From positions 1 to 36,085 of the IMG/VR virus record IMGVR_UViG_3300034062_000768: DNA of 36,085 nucleotides; one strand, given 5' to 3'. A program made the position numbers and the translations under genes. Below the pieces are notes generated by a model. That model searched no databases. It was not told the DNA's origin and saw only the letters and a program-made list of their open reading frames with translations. Of the stretch, positions 14,275 through 22,851 are shown in pieces. Position 1 is the first letter of the stretch, and each line of letters begins with the position of its first letter. The stretch comes from a virus.

Positions 14275-14838
14275 ATGTTAAAAGTAGCAAATTCAGTCAT
14301 CAGTGCCAGCCAAATCACAGGCACACTACCAGTAGCCAACGGCGGCACAGGCGTTACCACCAGCACAGGAACTGGCAACACTGTACTGTCTAACACACCT
14401 ACGCTTACTACCCCGGTTATCGGCGCAGCTACAGGAACATCGCTTGTTACGACAAATCAAGTTACCTCGCAAAAAACTGCAACTACAACAAAAATTCAAA
14501 GTGTTGGATTGCAAACTTATTTTAATCCGGGAAATAGCACAACATTCACCATAACGCCAGGATCAGGTCTTGCGTGGGCGTTTGTAATTTCTGAGGGTAA
14601 TGGCGGCGGTGGAGCATTAGTATTTTGCTCATACAAAAACACCACGATTAACATCGTTTCAGCGTCTGTAGGCGCAAGAAGTTTTGTGGCGTCCAATTCG
14701 CCCGGTGCTCTTGAGCTAGGCATTTACAAATCGGCAGACAGCAGCGTAATTAACTTTGTCAGTGGCGCAACTTGGGGGGCTGCCGTAGCGGTTTGTTTGC
14801 TTGGCGACTATCTTGGCTCAGTAACCGACCCAGTTTAA
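14275..14838 (+). CDS. Tail fibre-like protein with NGGTG module
   Basis: The 187-residue protein has VANSVISASQITGTLPVANG, the module ANGGTGVTTSTGTGN and TTPVIGAATGTSL (about 45-57), all common in trimeric phage fibres. The remainder is a threonine/serine/glycine-rich beta region that could bind ligands at the tip. AGGAA precedes ATG. Similar modules recur in two other proteins of this genome (at 20599 and 22852). Receptor binding is inferred. Confidence 0.65.
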   Translation: MLKVANSVISASQITGTLPVANGGTGVTTSTGTGNTVLSNTPTLTTPVIGAATGTSLVTTNQVTSQKTATTTKIQSVGLQTYFNPGNSTTFTITPGSGLAWAFVISEGNGGGGALVFCSYKNTTINIVSASVGARSFVASNSPGALELGIYKSADSSVINFVSGATWGAAVAVCLLGDYLGSVTDPV

Positions 14839-14850
14839 AGGAAAATTATT

Positions 14851-15123
14851 ATGGACTTCAAATGGAACTTTAATCCAGTTTTGGTTATAGATCAAGACGG
14901 TCTAAAAGACGTAATTAAACAGGTAGATTTTGAATTGCAGATTAGTAACGATACACGCACCGCTAGCCGTGTAACAACTTATGGTCTGTCATCAGCAAAC
15001 AAAAATGAGTTTATTTCACTGCAAAATGTTACCGACAAGGATTTTGAACGCTGGGTCACCGAAAGCGGCTTGGCGCTAATCAATTCAATAAAGCAATCTT
15101 TGGTTGCTGAACTAAATAGTTGA
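14851..15123 (+). CDS. Hypothetical 90-residue protein (DUF7936-like pattern)
   Basis: The protein starts MDFKWNFNPVLVIDQDGLKD, then VIKQVDFELQISNDTRTASR and a helical C-terminus (ISLQNVTDKDFERWVTESGL). The first strand with W-N-F..V..D..GL.DVI..V.F.L resembles small DUF7936-type phage proteins near tail genes, but this is by-eye similarity. AAAGGAAAATT gives a good ribosome site. It could be a chaperone or cap for the spike encoded next; unproven. Confidence 0.6.
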   Translation: MDFKWNFNPVLVIDQDGLKDVIKQVDFELQISNDTRTASRVTTYGLSSANKNEFISLQNVTDKDFERWVTESGLALINSIKQSLVAELNS

Positions 15124-15130
15124 GATACAA

Positions 15131-16624
15131 ATGTCTCTTACCAAAGTCTCCAACTCAATGATTACGGGCGCTCCCATAAGCGTCTTTGATTACATGACTC
15201 CGGTTCAGATTGCTGCTGTCCAAACCGGAACCTATGGTTCTGTCACTGCTGCCGAAATCACAGCCGCTATCCAAGCAAGTTTGGATGCTGCGTCTACTGG
15301 AGGCGCTTTCATTTCAAACAAGTCATGGATCATGCCAGCGGGACAGTACAGTATCAATGATGTACTTCAATATCCACAAGCAGGCGTTACCGAGGTAAGT
15401 AAAAGCCAGTTGATATTTGAAGGAACAATTACGCAAACAGACAATACCAAATCTGTTTTGAGATTCAATAATCTTGGCGCTACAGGAATGTTTGATGTAG
15501 TGATCAAAGGGCCGCAAATCTTTGGCCCAAGTACGCAACAATATGCTAACGGCGCTGCTGCTGTAATTTTTGACGGAACAGTCTCCAACTGTGAAATTGA
15601 GTTTCCGTATATTTACGGCGGGTTTACATACGGCGTTGCTTTTACACCTAATGGCATTGGAAGTTGTTCATGGAACAAGATCACAATGGACGTTTGCAGG
15701 GGGCCGCAACACGGTTTCTATGTACGTTCAGATGGATCAGTCGGAAACTTCTTTAACGCAAATGCCATCTATGGTGGTGACTATGCTTGTCCGTTTTTAG
15801 TGGCTGCTAATGCTGCTGGATTTACGGTGTATGGAATCTATGGTACTGGCTACCAATATTCAAACACTTATTACTCTCCTGCATTTGCAATATTAAATGT
15901 TGATATTAGAGCGCGACAATGGGTAGGATGGGCAGTTGCATATCCCTACTTTGACACTCCAGGTTCAGGAGAAATTGCGGCTGATCTTACAGGTTGTTTT
16001 CAAGGTACTTGGATTCATGGATATACCAGCTTTACAGACTTAACTTTTATTAAGTCAACGGATACTAGGGCCAATACATTTATCAACACTGGGACTTACC
16101 CCTCCGGTGGCCCAAATATGTCGGTTGATTCTGATGGGATTGTTTTTACTTTTGCTGACGCGCCCACTTTACTGAATGGCAATACTCTTAATTATGTACC
16201 TACTAATTATTGTTTAAATTCTACAGATAATCAAGGTACAGCGCAAATTTTAAACAAAGGCGCAGAGGGAACATCTGCTACTCCTAGTTCTGGGTCATAT
16301 CGTCAAGGCGCTATTGTCTGGAATACGACTACGATTGCCGCTGGTCAGAGAATGGGGTATATGTGCAGTGCTGATGGCACGATGGGTACGTTATCTGGTG
16401 TTACTGGAGCAATCGACATTAACACTTCAACTCTATTTGTTAACAGCGCAACCAATTTGAAGTACGGGCAATACATAAGTGTTGCAGGCGCTGTAACGGG
16501 TCAGCTCATCACTGGAATTTCTGGAACCACAATTACCCTAAGTGGGGTTGCATCTGCATCTGTAGCGGGTGCTGCCGTGTCATTTTTCCCAGCTACTTGG
16601 GTTTCAATGCCCAATTTCACATGA
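15131..16624 (+). CDS. Tailspike protein (beta-helix type)
   Basis: This 497-residue protein has a spike-type N-terminus (VFDYMTPVQIAAVQTGTYG, residues about 18-36, then DAASTGGAFISNKSWIMPAG) as seen in pectate-lyase-fold spikes. The middle (about 90-350) is composed of short beta-strand repeats with aromatic and glycine turns. The C-terminus (about 385-497) is a distinct domain rich in T, S and G. It probably binds or degrades host surface polysaccharide. The DNA is visibly AT-richer than the replication genes, a common sign of exchange in spike genes. No catalytic residues can be named. Confidence 0.75.
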   Translation: MSLTKVSNSMITGAPISVFDYMTPVQIAAVQTGTYGSVTAAEITAAIQASLDAASTGGAFISNKSWIMPAGQYSINDVLQYPQAGVTEVSKSQLIFEGTITQTDNTKSVLRFNNLGATGMFDVVIKGPQIFGPSTQQYANGAAAVIFDGTVSNCEIEFPYIYGGFTYGVAFTPNGIGSCSWNKITMDVCRGPQHGFYVRSDGSVGNFFNANAIYGGDYACPFLVAANAAGFTVYGIYGTGYQYSNTYYSPAFAILNVDIRARQWVGWAVAYPYFDTPGSGEIAADLTGCFQGTWIHGYTSFTDLTFIKSTDTRANTFINTGTYPSGGPNMSVDSDGIVFTFADAPTLLNGNTLNYVPTNYCLNSTDNQGTAQILNKGAEGTSATPSSGSYRQGAIVWNTTTIAAGQRMGYMCSADGTMGTLSGVTGAIDINTSTLFVNSATNLKYGQYISVAGAVTGQLITGISGTTITLSGVASASVAGAAVSFFPATWVSMPNFT

Positions 16625-16884
16625 TCCGCACCGCCAAAGGTTTAATCCTGTTGTACATGAACCTGTGTGGGTTCAAGGGCTGGACTAGCTTTTGGAATAT
16701 GATTTACATGGCCCCCGGCTTTGAGCAACACGATGCGCTGATTAGGCATGAAATGACGCACTTGGAGCAGATGCGGCGGGATGGCAAGGTGCTGTACACC
16801 ATCAAGTATGGCTATTGGCTACTGCGCTATGGCTATAAAATGAATCCGTATGAAGTTGAGGCACGAGCCGCTGAACAACCTTGA
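16621..16884 (+). CDS. Small HExxH metallopeptidase-like protein (minigluzincin-like)
   Basis: The 87-residue protein carries RHEMTHLEQ (H43, E44, H47) followed 27-32 residues later by NPYEVEA, which offers a third glutamate ligand (E78 or E80). HExxH plus distant E in so small a protein is the layout of minigluzincins. The N-terminal part is hydrophobic (about 8-32), so membrane or hydrophobic-surface contact is possible. Its start overlaps the spike stop as ATGA; an upstream in-frame ATG at 16597 is less likely. It might process the spike or act on the cell envelope at entry; both are inference. Confidence 0.65.
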   Translation: MIRTAKGLILLYMNLCGFKGWTSFWNMIYMAPGFEQHDALIRHEMTHLEQMRRDGKVLYTIKYGYWLLRYGYKMNPYEVEARAAEQP

Positions 16885-16893
16885 AAGACAAAC

Positions 16894-17238
16894 ATGGCTA
16901 ACGAACAAACCGCATTTTTTCCAAACGGCCCAACCGTTGTGATTACCGCTAATTCAAGCGCCCCAACAGCCGCGCAGATTTTGCCGACTTTTACGGCAGT
17001 CACACCGCCCACCAACCAGTACCGAGTGGTTAACGTGGGGTCAGTAACCGCTTTCTTAGGCGTCGGCGCAACGGCGGCTATTGCGGTTACCAATGCCGCA
17101 GCGGTTACCACCACCGGCAACGGCATCCCTATTGTGGCTGGCGCTGTGGAAGTGTTCAACTTTCCACCAACCTCATTCTTCACCGCAACAGCGGCGTCTT
17201 CTTGTGTTCTTTACGTCACACCTGGACAAGGACTATAA
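16894..17238 (+). CDS. Small structural protein, candidate head decoration
   Basis: The 114-residue protein is rich in A, T, V and beta-strand patterns: FFPNGPTVVITANSSAPTAA, then QYRVVNVGSVTAFLGVGATA and FNFPPTSFFTATAASSC. The 'QYRV.N.G...F.G.GATA' pattern occurs in small phage virion proteins. It lies immediately before scaffold and coat, where decoration proteins are often encoded. No firm family. Confidence 0.55.
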   Translation: MANEQTAFFPNGPTVVITANSSAPTAAQILPTFTAVTPPTNQYRVVNVGSVTAFLGVGATAAIAVTNAAAVTTTGNGIPIVAGAVEVFNFPPTSFFTATAASSCVLYVTPGQGL

Positions 17239-17281
17239 TATTTGTACTGGCCCAATGACCAGGGAATCTTAGGATTCAAAA

Positions 17282-18019
17282 ATGTCAGATGTAGAGCAAG
17301 TAGCGGAATTAGCCCCCGCGCCGGAACTGGAAACCACGGCGGTTACTCCAGAACCTGTAGTTGAAACGCCGGAAGTAGCAGCTAAGACATTCTCGCAAGA
17401 GGAACTTGACGCCGCTATTGGTAAACGCCTCGCAAGAGAGCAGCGAAAGTGGGAACGAGAGCGACAGCCTGCGCCAGCAGTGGCAGTGGACTTACCTCCG
17501 CAAGATCAGTTTGAGTCGGTTGATGCTTACGCAGAAGCCAAGGCTTACAAGCTGATTGAGCAGCGGGAACTCCAGAAACAGCAAGCTGAGATTCTTGATG
17601 GGTATCACGAACGTGAAGAAACGGCTAGGTCTAAGTACAGCGACTTTGAACAAGTTGCCTACAACCCAAACCTGAAGATCACAACCGTGATGGCACAGAC
17701 GATTCAATCGTCGGACATTGGGCCTGACTTGGTTTATCACCTTGGCTCAAATCCGAAAGAAGCAGATCGTATTTCTCGACTAGCGCCTATTTTGCAAGCT
17801 AAAGAGATTGGACGGCTTGAGGCTAAGTTAGCCGAGAACCCCGTCCAAAAGCGCACTTCTGGTGCGCCTGAACCGATTTCACCAGTCACCGCCCGAGGGG
17901 TGGGTTCTGGGTCTTTTGACACAACTGATCCACGGTCTATCAAGACCATGAGTACCAGCCAGTGGATTGAGGCCGACAGAGCGCGACAAATGAAAGCGTT
18001 GCAGGCGCGAAAGTTTTAA
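17282..18019 (+). CDS. Scaffolding protein
   Basis: The 245-residue protein has an acidic, proline-rich N-terminus (about 1-37), then a charged helical region (FSQEELDAAIGKRLAREQRK, 37-56) and a long coiled-coil-prone middle (about 80-115). The end is basic (WIEADRARQMKALQARKF). Composition, position just before the coat gene and shorter length than P22 gp8 (303) fit a scaffold, which guides coat assembly then leaves the procapsid; basic C-termini of such proteins contact the coat. AGGA precedes ATG. Confidence 0.85.
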   Translation: MSDVEQVAELAPAPELETTAVTPEPVVETPEVAAKTFSQEELDAAIGKRLAREQRKWERERQPAPAVAVDLPPQDQFESVDAYAEAKAYKLIEQRELQKQQAEILDGYHEREETARSKYSDFEQVAYNPNLKITTVMAQTIQSSDIGPDLVYHLGSNPKEADRISRLAPILQAKEIGRLEAKLAENPVQKRTSGAPEPISPVTARGVGSGSFDTTDPRSIKTMSTSQWIEADRARQMKALQARKF

Positions 18020-18040
18020 TTTATTTTCTAAGGAAAAATT

Positions 18041-19252
18041 GTGGCTAACAGTATTCTTACCATTGACATGATTACTCGGAAGGCTCTTGAGATTCTTGAG
18101 AACAACCTGGTAATTACCCGCAACGTGAACCGACAGTACGACGACAGCTTTGCTGTTAGTGGTGCAAAAATCGGCTCTACCCTGCGTATCCGCCTGCCTG
18201 ATCGCGCTCTGGTGACTGACGGTGCAGCCCTGCAAGTGCAGGACGATGCCGAGCAAAGCACCACGCTGACCGTGGCAAGTCAGAAACACATCGGTGTGAA
18301 CTTCACCACCGCTGAGTTGACTTTGCAGTTGGATGACTTTGCAGAACGGGTTCTCAAGCCCCGTATCTCGCAGTTGGCATCCAGCATTGACGCTGACGTT
18401 GCTAATGCCTACAAAGCCATTTTCAACACCGTTGGCACTCCTGGCGTGTCCCCAGCTACCGCTTTGGTTCTGTTGCAAGCGCAGCAAAAACTCAACGAAT
18501 CGGCTGCTGGTATGGCTCCTCGCTACGCTACCGTCAACCCTGCTGCTAACGCTGGCTTGGTCAACGGCTTGTCTGGCTTTTTCAATCCTACCGACACCAT
18601 CAGCAAGCAGTTTAAGAACGGCATGATGGGTACTGGCGTGTTGGGCTTTGACGAAATCAACATGAGCCAGTCCATCAAGGTTCACACCACTGGCTCCCGT
18701 GCTGGTACGATTTTGGTTAACGGTGCTGTCAGCACCCAAGGCCAATCGACCATCAGCATTGACGGCCTTACGGGTGCGACTGACACGGTGACTGTTGGTG
18801 ATGTGTTCACAATTGCAAACGTGTTTGCAGTTAACCCACAGACCCGTGAGTCAACTGGTTCGCTACAGCAATTTGTTGTGACCGCTGCACAAACTGGCGT
18901 TAGCAATGCTTTGGCAAACATGGCAATCAGCCCACCGATCTACACCAGCACAAGCGCCTTGGCTACCGTTAACAGCTTCCCCGCTGATAACGCTGCCGTG
19001 ACCTTTGTTGGTACAGCATCTACTGCCTATCCGCAAAACATGATATACCACAAGGACGCAATCACATTTGCTACGGCAGATTTGGTCTTGCCAACCGGGG
19101 TAGATATGGCTGCTCGTGCGGTTCATAATGGCATCAGTTTGCGTATCATCCGTGATTACGACATCAACAACGACCGTATGCCTTGCCGTATTGACGTACT
19201 GTACGGTTTCAGCACTATTCGTCCTCAGATGGCTTGCCGTCTGTGGGGTTGA
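18041..19252 (+). CDS. Major capsid protein (P22 coat gp5-like)
   Basis: The 403-residue protein starts MANSILTIDMITRKALEILE and continues NNLVITRNVNRQYDDSFAVS, a hallmark of the P22 coat family. RLPDRALVTDG (about 51-61), QKHIGVNFTTAELTLQLDDF (about 81-100) and the C-terminal ISLRIIRDYDINNDRMPCRI also match. P22 coat is 430 residues. It has the HK97 fold and builds the icosahedral head around scaffold. The GTG start is preceded by AAGGA. The protein between strands 210-250 may be the inserted I-domain region. Confidence 0.95.
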   Translation: MANSILTIDMITRKALEILENNLVITRNVNRQYDDSFAVSGAKIGSTLRIRLPDRALVTDGAALQVQDDAEQSTTLTVASQKHIGVNFTTAELTLQLDDFAERVLKPRISQLASSIDADVANAYKAIFNTVGTPGVSPATALVLLQAQQKLNESAAGMAPRYATVNPAANAGLVNGLSGFFNPTDTISKQFKNGMMGTGVLGFDEINMSQSIKVHTTGSRAGTILVNGAVSTQGQSTISIDGLTGATDTVTVGDVFTIANVFAVNPQTRESTGSLQQFVVTAAQTGVSNALANMAISPPIYTSTSALATVNSFPADNAAVTFVGTASTAYPQNMIYHKDAITFATADLVLPTGVDMAARAVHNGISLRIIRDYDINNDRMPCRIDVLYGFSTIRPQMACRLWG

Positions 19253-19278
19253 TTTAACTCATTCAAAAGGAAATTATC

Positions 19279-19686
19279 ATGGCTCTCCCTAATGGTGCAG
19301 GCGGTCAACAACTTGGTGACGGCAACCTACTTGAAGCAGTAATGGGGGTTCAAACCATCCCAGCTACTTTGACTGCCGACACAACTTTGACTGCGGATCA
19401 AGTGGCAGTTGGTTTGGTTGTTTGCAAGAAAGCCTCGGATGCTACGTTGACTGTGACACTGCCTACCGCAGCGTTGCTTGACGCAGCTATCACAAGCGCA
19501 AAAGTTGGTTCGTCTTTTGATCTAACTATTTGCAACGACAACAACAGCGGTGCTTCGTCTACTGTTCCGGTCACAACCGGCACAGGCATCACAATTTTTG
19601 GTAGCGTAACTGTGGGTCGTCATGGCGCACACACTTACCGTTTCGTAAAAACTGGCGATGCTGCTTACTCGGCCTTTTTGAAGTAA
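19279..19686 (+). CDS. Small virion protein after coat, candidate decoration
   Basis: The 135-residue protein begins MALPNGAGGQQLGDGNLLEA, then beta-rich A/T/V repeats (LTADTTLTADQVAVGLVVCK) and ends with a HTYRFVKTGDAAYSAF pattern. The MALPNGAGG..LGDGN start is widespread in phage proteins encoded right after the coat gene. Its placement suggests a capsid surface or head-fibre protein. AAAAGGAAA precedes ATG. Confidence 0.65.
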   Translation: MALPNGAGGQQLGDGNLLEAVMGVQTIPATLTADTTLTADQVAVGLVVCKKASDATLTVTLPTAALLDAAITSAKVGSSFDLTICNDNNSGASSTVPVTTGTGITIFGSVTVGRHGAHTYRFVKTGDAAYSAFLK

Positions 19687-19691
19687 GCTAG

Positions 19692-19880
19692 ATGGCAGTC
19701 ATCTACCTACGTCACCCCGTGCATGGGAAGAAAGTCGCTTGCATGGAAGCAGAAGCCGTTTATGACGAAAAAAACGGCTGGGTGAGGTTTGATGTAGATG
19801 CAGAGCCTGTCACGGTGAACGAAATGAAACGTCCCCGTGGCAGGCCACCCCGAGTCGAGGTTGTTGACGTAGGAGCATAG
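19692..19880 (+). CDS. Small protein with AT-hook-like tail
   Basis: The 62-residue protein has a compact first half (MAVIYLRHPVHGKKVACMEA, then EKNGWVRFDV) and a KRPRGRPPR tail (46-54). The RGRP core is the AT-hook motif that binds the minor groove of AT-rich DNA. Such tails are common in small phage proteins between coat and connector genes. A virion DNA or connector contact is possible. It starts 5 bases after the previous stop with a weak ribosome site. Confidence 0.7.
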   Translation: MAVIYLRHPVHGKKVACMEAEAVYDEKNGWVRFDVDAEPVTVNEMKRPRGRPPRVEVVDVGA

Positions 19881-19882
19881 GT

Positions 19883-20596
19883 ATGACCACATCTGCTGGC
19901 GACCAGATAAACGGGGCGTTGCGCCTGATTGGGATGTTGGCAGAGGCTGAAACGCCTTCAGCCGCTACGTCTGCTGACGCACTGTCGGCAATGAATCAGA
20001 TGATCGACTCATGGAACACTGAGCGGTTGTCAGTGTTTACAACGCAAGACCAAGTGTTCACTTGGCCTGTAAATCAAGCTACACGCACGTTAGGCCCAAC
20101 AGGTAACTTTGTGGGCAACCGGCCTGTTTTGGTTGACGATGCTACTTACTATAAAGATACCTCAAACGGTACTTCGTATGGCATCAAAATAATCAACGAG
20201 CAGCAGTACAACGGCATTGCTGTCAAAAACACGACCAGCACCTACCCGCAAGTGCTGTATGTCAACATGGGCTACCCCGACATTACAATGACGGTGTACC
20301 CTGTGCCAACTTCACCGCTGCAATGGCACATCATATCGGTGGAAGAATTGACGCAGCCAGCAGTGCTGGCAACCACGCTGTCGTTTCCACCAGGCTACCT
20401 ACGAGCCTTCAGGTTCAACCTAGCCTGTGAAATTGCCGCCGAGTTTGGCGTCGAGCCAAGCCCGCAGGTGCAACGAATTGCTATGACCTCCAAGCGCAAC
20501 ATCAAGCGCATCAACAACCCTGACGATGTGATGGCAATGCCCTACGGCATTGTTGCCAATCGTCAACGCTACAACATCTACGCTGGGAACTTTTAA
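19883..20596 (+). CDS. Head completion / tail accessory protein (P22 gp4-like)
   Basis: The 237-residue protein has the P22 tail accessory gp4 pattern: GDQINGALRLIGMLAEAETP (6-25), SADALSAMNQMIDSWNTERL (30-49) and FRFNLACEIAAEFGVEP (about 179-195), with NPDDVM near the end. P22 gp4 is 166 residues. It binds under the portal after packaging and begins closing the DNA exit channel. GGAG lies before ATG. The protein is longer than P22's because of a central beta-rich part. Confidence 0.85.
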   Translation: MTTSAGDQINGALRLIGMLAEAETPSAATSADALSAMNQMIDSWNTERLSVFTTQDQVFTWPVNQATRTLGPTGNFVGNRPVLVDDATYYKDTSNGTSYGIKIINEQQYNGIAVKNTTSTYPQVLYVNMGYPDITMTVYPVPTSPLQWHIISVEELTQPAVLATTLSFPPGYLRAFRFNLACEIAAEFGVEPSPQVQRIAMTSKRNIKRINNPDDVMAMPYGIVANRQRYNIYAGNF

Positions 20597-20598
20597 TC

Positions 20599-21198
20599 AT
20601 GACTACCGTTGCCATCTCCGGTCTGCCCGTTGCTACCGTCATCAACGCTGCCGACATTGTTCCGTTTGTCCAAGCTGGCACAACCAAGAGCATTAGCAAG
20701 ACCCTGCTGTTTACCAGCCCTGCATTGGTAACGCCAGCGTTGGGTACGGTTGCCAGTGGCGTCATTTCAGCCTGCACATCGACCAGCATGGTCATGGTGA
20801 CACCAGTAATTGGTGCAGCCACCGGAACAAGTTTGGCAGCAACGGGCGCAATTACATCCTCTGGCACGGCTGGTGTGGGCTACGCAACAGGCGCAGGCGG
20901 TACTGTTACCCAAGCAACCAGCCGCACCACAGGTGTAACGCTGAACAAAACCACAGGCGCAATCACCTTATTTAGCGCAGCAGGAACAACGACTGCGGCA
21001 ACCTTTACCGTGACCAACAGCACCGTGGCGGCAACGGATGTGATCATCCTAAACCAAAAATCAGGAACTGATCTGTACGACTTGATGGTTACGGCAGTGG
21101 CCGCAGGAAGTTTCAACATCACATTCCGCACCACTGGCGGCACGGCCACAGAAACGCCTGTCTTTAATTTTGCTGTTATCAAAGCTGTAGCTGCTTAA
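20599..21198 (+). CDS. Fibre-module structural protein
   Basis: The 199-residue protein combines a short N-terminal head (MTTVAISGLPVATVINAADI, VPFVQAGTTKSISK), a TPVIGAATGTSLAATGAITS module (about 73-92) and a C-terminal beta domain (TLNKTTGAITLFSAAGTTTA, FNFAVIKAVAA). That C-terminal domain is recurrent in phage structural proteins. It lies between gp4-like and gp10-like genes, an extra gene compared with P22. It may be a small head or neck fibre. Stop and next start overlap (TAATG). Confidence 0.6.
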   Translation: MTTVAISGLPVATVINAADIVPFVQAGTTKSISKTLLFTSPALVTPALGTVASGVISACTSTSMVMVTPVIGAATGTSLAATGAITSSGTAGVGYATGAGGTVTQATSRTTGVTLNKTTGAITLFSAAGTTTAATFTVTNSTVAATDVIILNQKSGTDLYDLMVTAVAAGSFNITFRTTGGTATETPVFNFAVIKAVAA

Positions 21199-22850
21199 TG
21201 AAATCGCCTATCCTTGGTTCGGCCTATGTTGCCCGTAGCGTCAATGCTGCGGATAACAGAATGGTTAACCTGTTTCCTGAAATCGTTCCAGACGGAGGAG
21301 AGACAGGCGGGTTTCTAAACCGGGCGCCTGGGCTTGACTTGTTGGTGACGGTTGGGACGGGGCCAATACGGGGCTTGTGGACGTTTAACGGCGTTGCCTA
21401 TGTAGTTAGTGGCACGGAACTCTACAGCCTCACCACGGGCTATGTAGCCACCTTGCGTGGCACGGTAGCAGGCACTGGCCCTGTCAGCATGAGCGACAAC
21501 GGCACTCAGTTGTTCATTGCAGCCAACGGGCCAGGGTACATCTACAACAGCAGCACGGCAGTCTTTGCCCAAATCACTGACGTTGACTTTGCTGGCGCGT
21601 TGGTAGTTGGCTACCTAGACGGTTACTTTGTCTTCATCCAGCCTGACAGCCAGATATTCTGGGTAACGCAATTGCTGGACGGATCCTCCGTTGACCCGCT
21701 TGACTTTGCCAGTGCCGAGGGTTCGCCTGACGGTTTGGTCAGTATGATCATTGACCACGGGCAGATTTGGCTGTTTGGCACTAACTCAGTCGAGGTCTGG
21801 TACAACTCCGGCGCTGCCGACTTCCCCATGACCCGCATCCAGGGCGCTTTCAATGAGATTGGTTGCGCTGCGACCTTTTCTGTTGCCAAGCTGGACAACG
21901 GCATTTTTTGGCTAGGCGCAGATGCGCGAGGCCAAGGCATCGTTTACCGGGCCAATGGCTACACCGGCACTCGGGTCAGCACCCACGCCATTGAGTTTGC
22001 CATTGCCCAGTACGGCGACATTTCTGACGCTATTGCCTACACCTACCAGCAAGAAGGCCATGCTTTTTATGTGCTGACATTCCCCACTGGCAATGCTACT
22101 TGGGTCTACGATGTGTCTACGCAGGCGTGGCACGAACGGGCTGGGTTTGACAACGGCCTGTTTATGCGCCACAGGTCAAACTGCCAGATAGCGTTCAACA
22201 GCCAAATTGTGGTGGGTGACTACGTTAACGGCAACATTTACGCCTTTGACTTGGATGTGTACGCTGACAACGGCGGCATCCAAAAGTGGTTGCGTTCATG
22301 GAGGGCGTTGCCGTCAGGCCAGAACAATCTCAAACGCACGGCCCACCACACCTTGCAACTTGACGCTGAAACAGGCGTAGGGCTGGGCGTTACACCAGAG
22401 CAAACTGCTGACGGCATTCTTACTGAGTCGGCAAACGTCCCACCAGCAGGGCCAAGCTACCAACTGATTGCTGAGTTTGATTGGGAATATCTGGCAACCG
22501 AGTCGGGCCTTGAAATCATCACTGAACCGTCTTTGGGCTTGCTGGGTGAGAACTTGGTGACTTTTGCCTACACCGGCCCAGACATTGACGGCGCGGATAT
22601 TGTCACCGAATCATTCCTAGCCACACCAGGCTACGACCCGCAGGTTATGCTGCGCTGGAGCGACGATAGCGGTCACACCTGGTCAAGTGAGCATTGGACT
22701 AGCATGGGCAAGATTGGTGAGTTTGGATACCGCACGTTCTGGCGGCGGCTTGGTTCGTCTAGGGATCGGGTCTACGAGGTCAGCGGTACTGACCCAGTAA
22801 AGATCGCCATTATGGGTGCTGAGTTGGTGTTGAGTCCAACGTCAAGTTGA
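21198..22850 (+). CDS. Packaged DNA stabilisation protein (P22 gp10-like)
   Basis: The 550-residue protein starts MKSPILGSAYVARSVNAADN, with RMVNLFPEIVPDGG and FLNRAPGLDLLVTVGTGPIR, typical of gp10 tail accessory factors (P22: 472 residues). The body has beta-propeller-like repeats including GLWTFNGVAYVVSG and SDNGTQLFIAANGPGYIYN. It joins the gp4 ring and helps hold DNA in the head. An added C-terminal segment (about 400-550) includes LRWSDDSGHTWSSEHW, found in related podovirus proteins. Overlaps the previous stop. Confidence 0.9.
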   Translation: MKSPILGSAYVARSVNAADNRMVNLFPEIVPDGGETGGFLNRAPGLDLLVTVGTGPIRGLWTFNGVAYVVSGTELYSLTTGYVATLRGTVAGTGPVSMSDNGTQLFIAANGPGYIYNSSTAVFAQITDVDFAGALVVGYLDGYFVFIQPDSQIFWVTQLLDGSSVDPLDFASAEGSPDGLVSMIIDHGQIWLFGTNSVEVWYNSGAADFPMTRIQGAFNEIGCAATFSVAKLDNGIFWLGADARGQGIVYRANGYTGTRVSTHAIEFAIAQYGDISDAIAYTYQQEGHAFYVLTFPTGNATWVYDVSTQAWHERAGFDNGLFMRHRSNCQIAFNSQIVVGDYVNGNIYAFDLDVYADNGGIQKWLRSWRALPSGQNNLKRTAHHTLQLDAETGVGLGVTPEQTADGILTESANVPPAGPSYQLIAEFDWEYLATESGLEIITEPSLGLLGENLVTFAYTGPDIDGADIVTESFLATPGYDPQVMLRWSDDSGHTWSSEHWTSMGKIGEFGYRTFWRRLGSSRDRVYEVSGTDPVKIAIMGAELVLSPTSS

Positions 22851-22851
22851 T

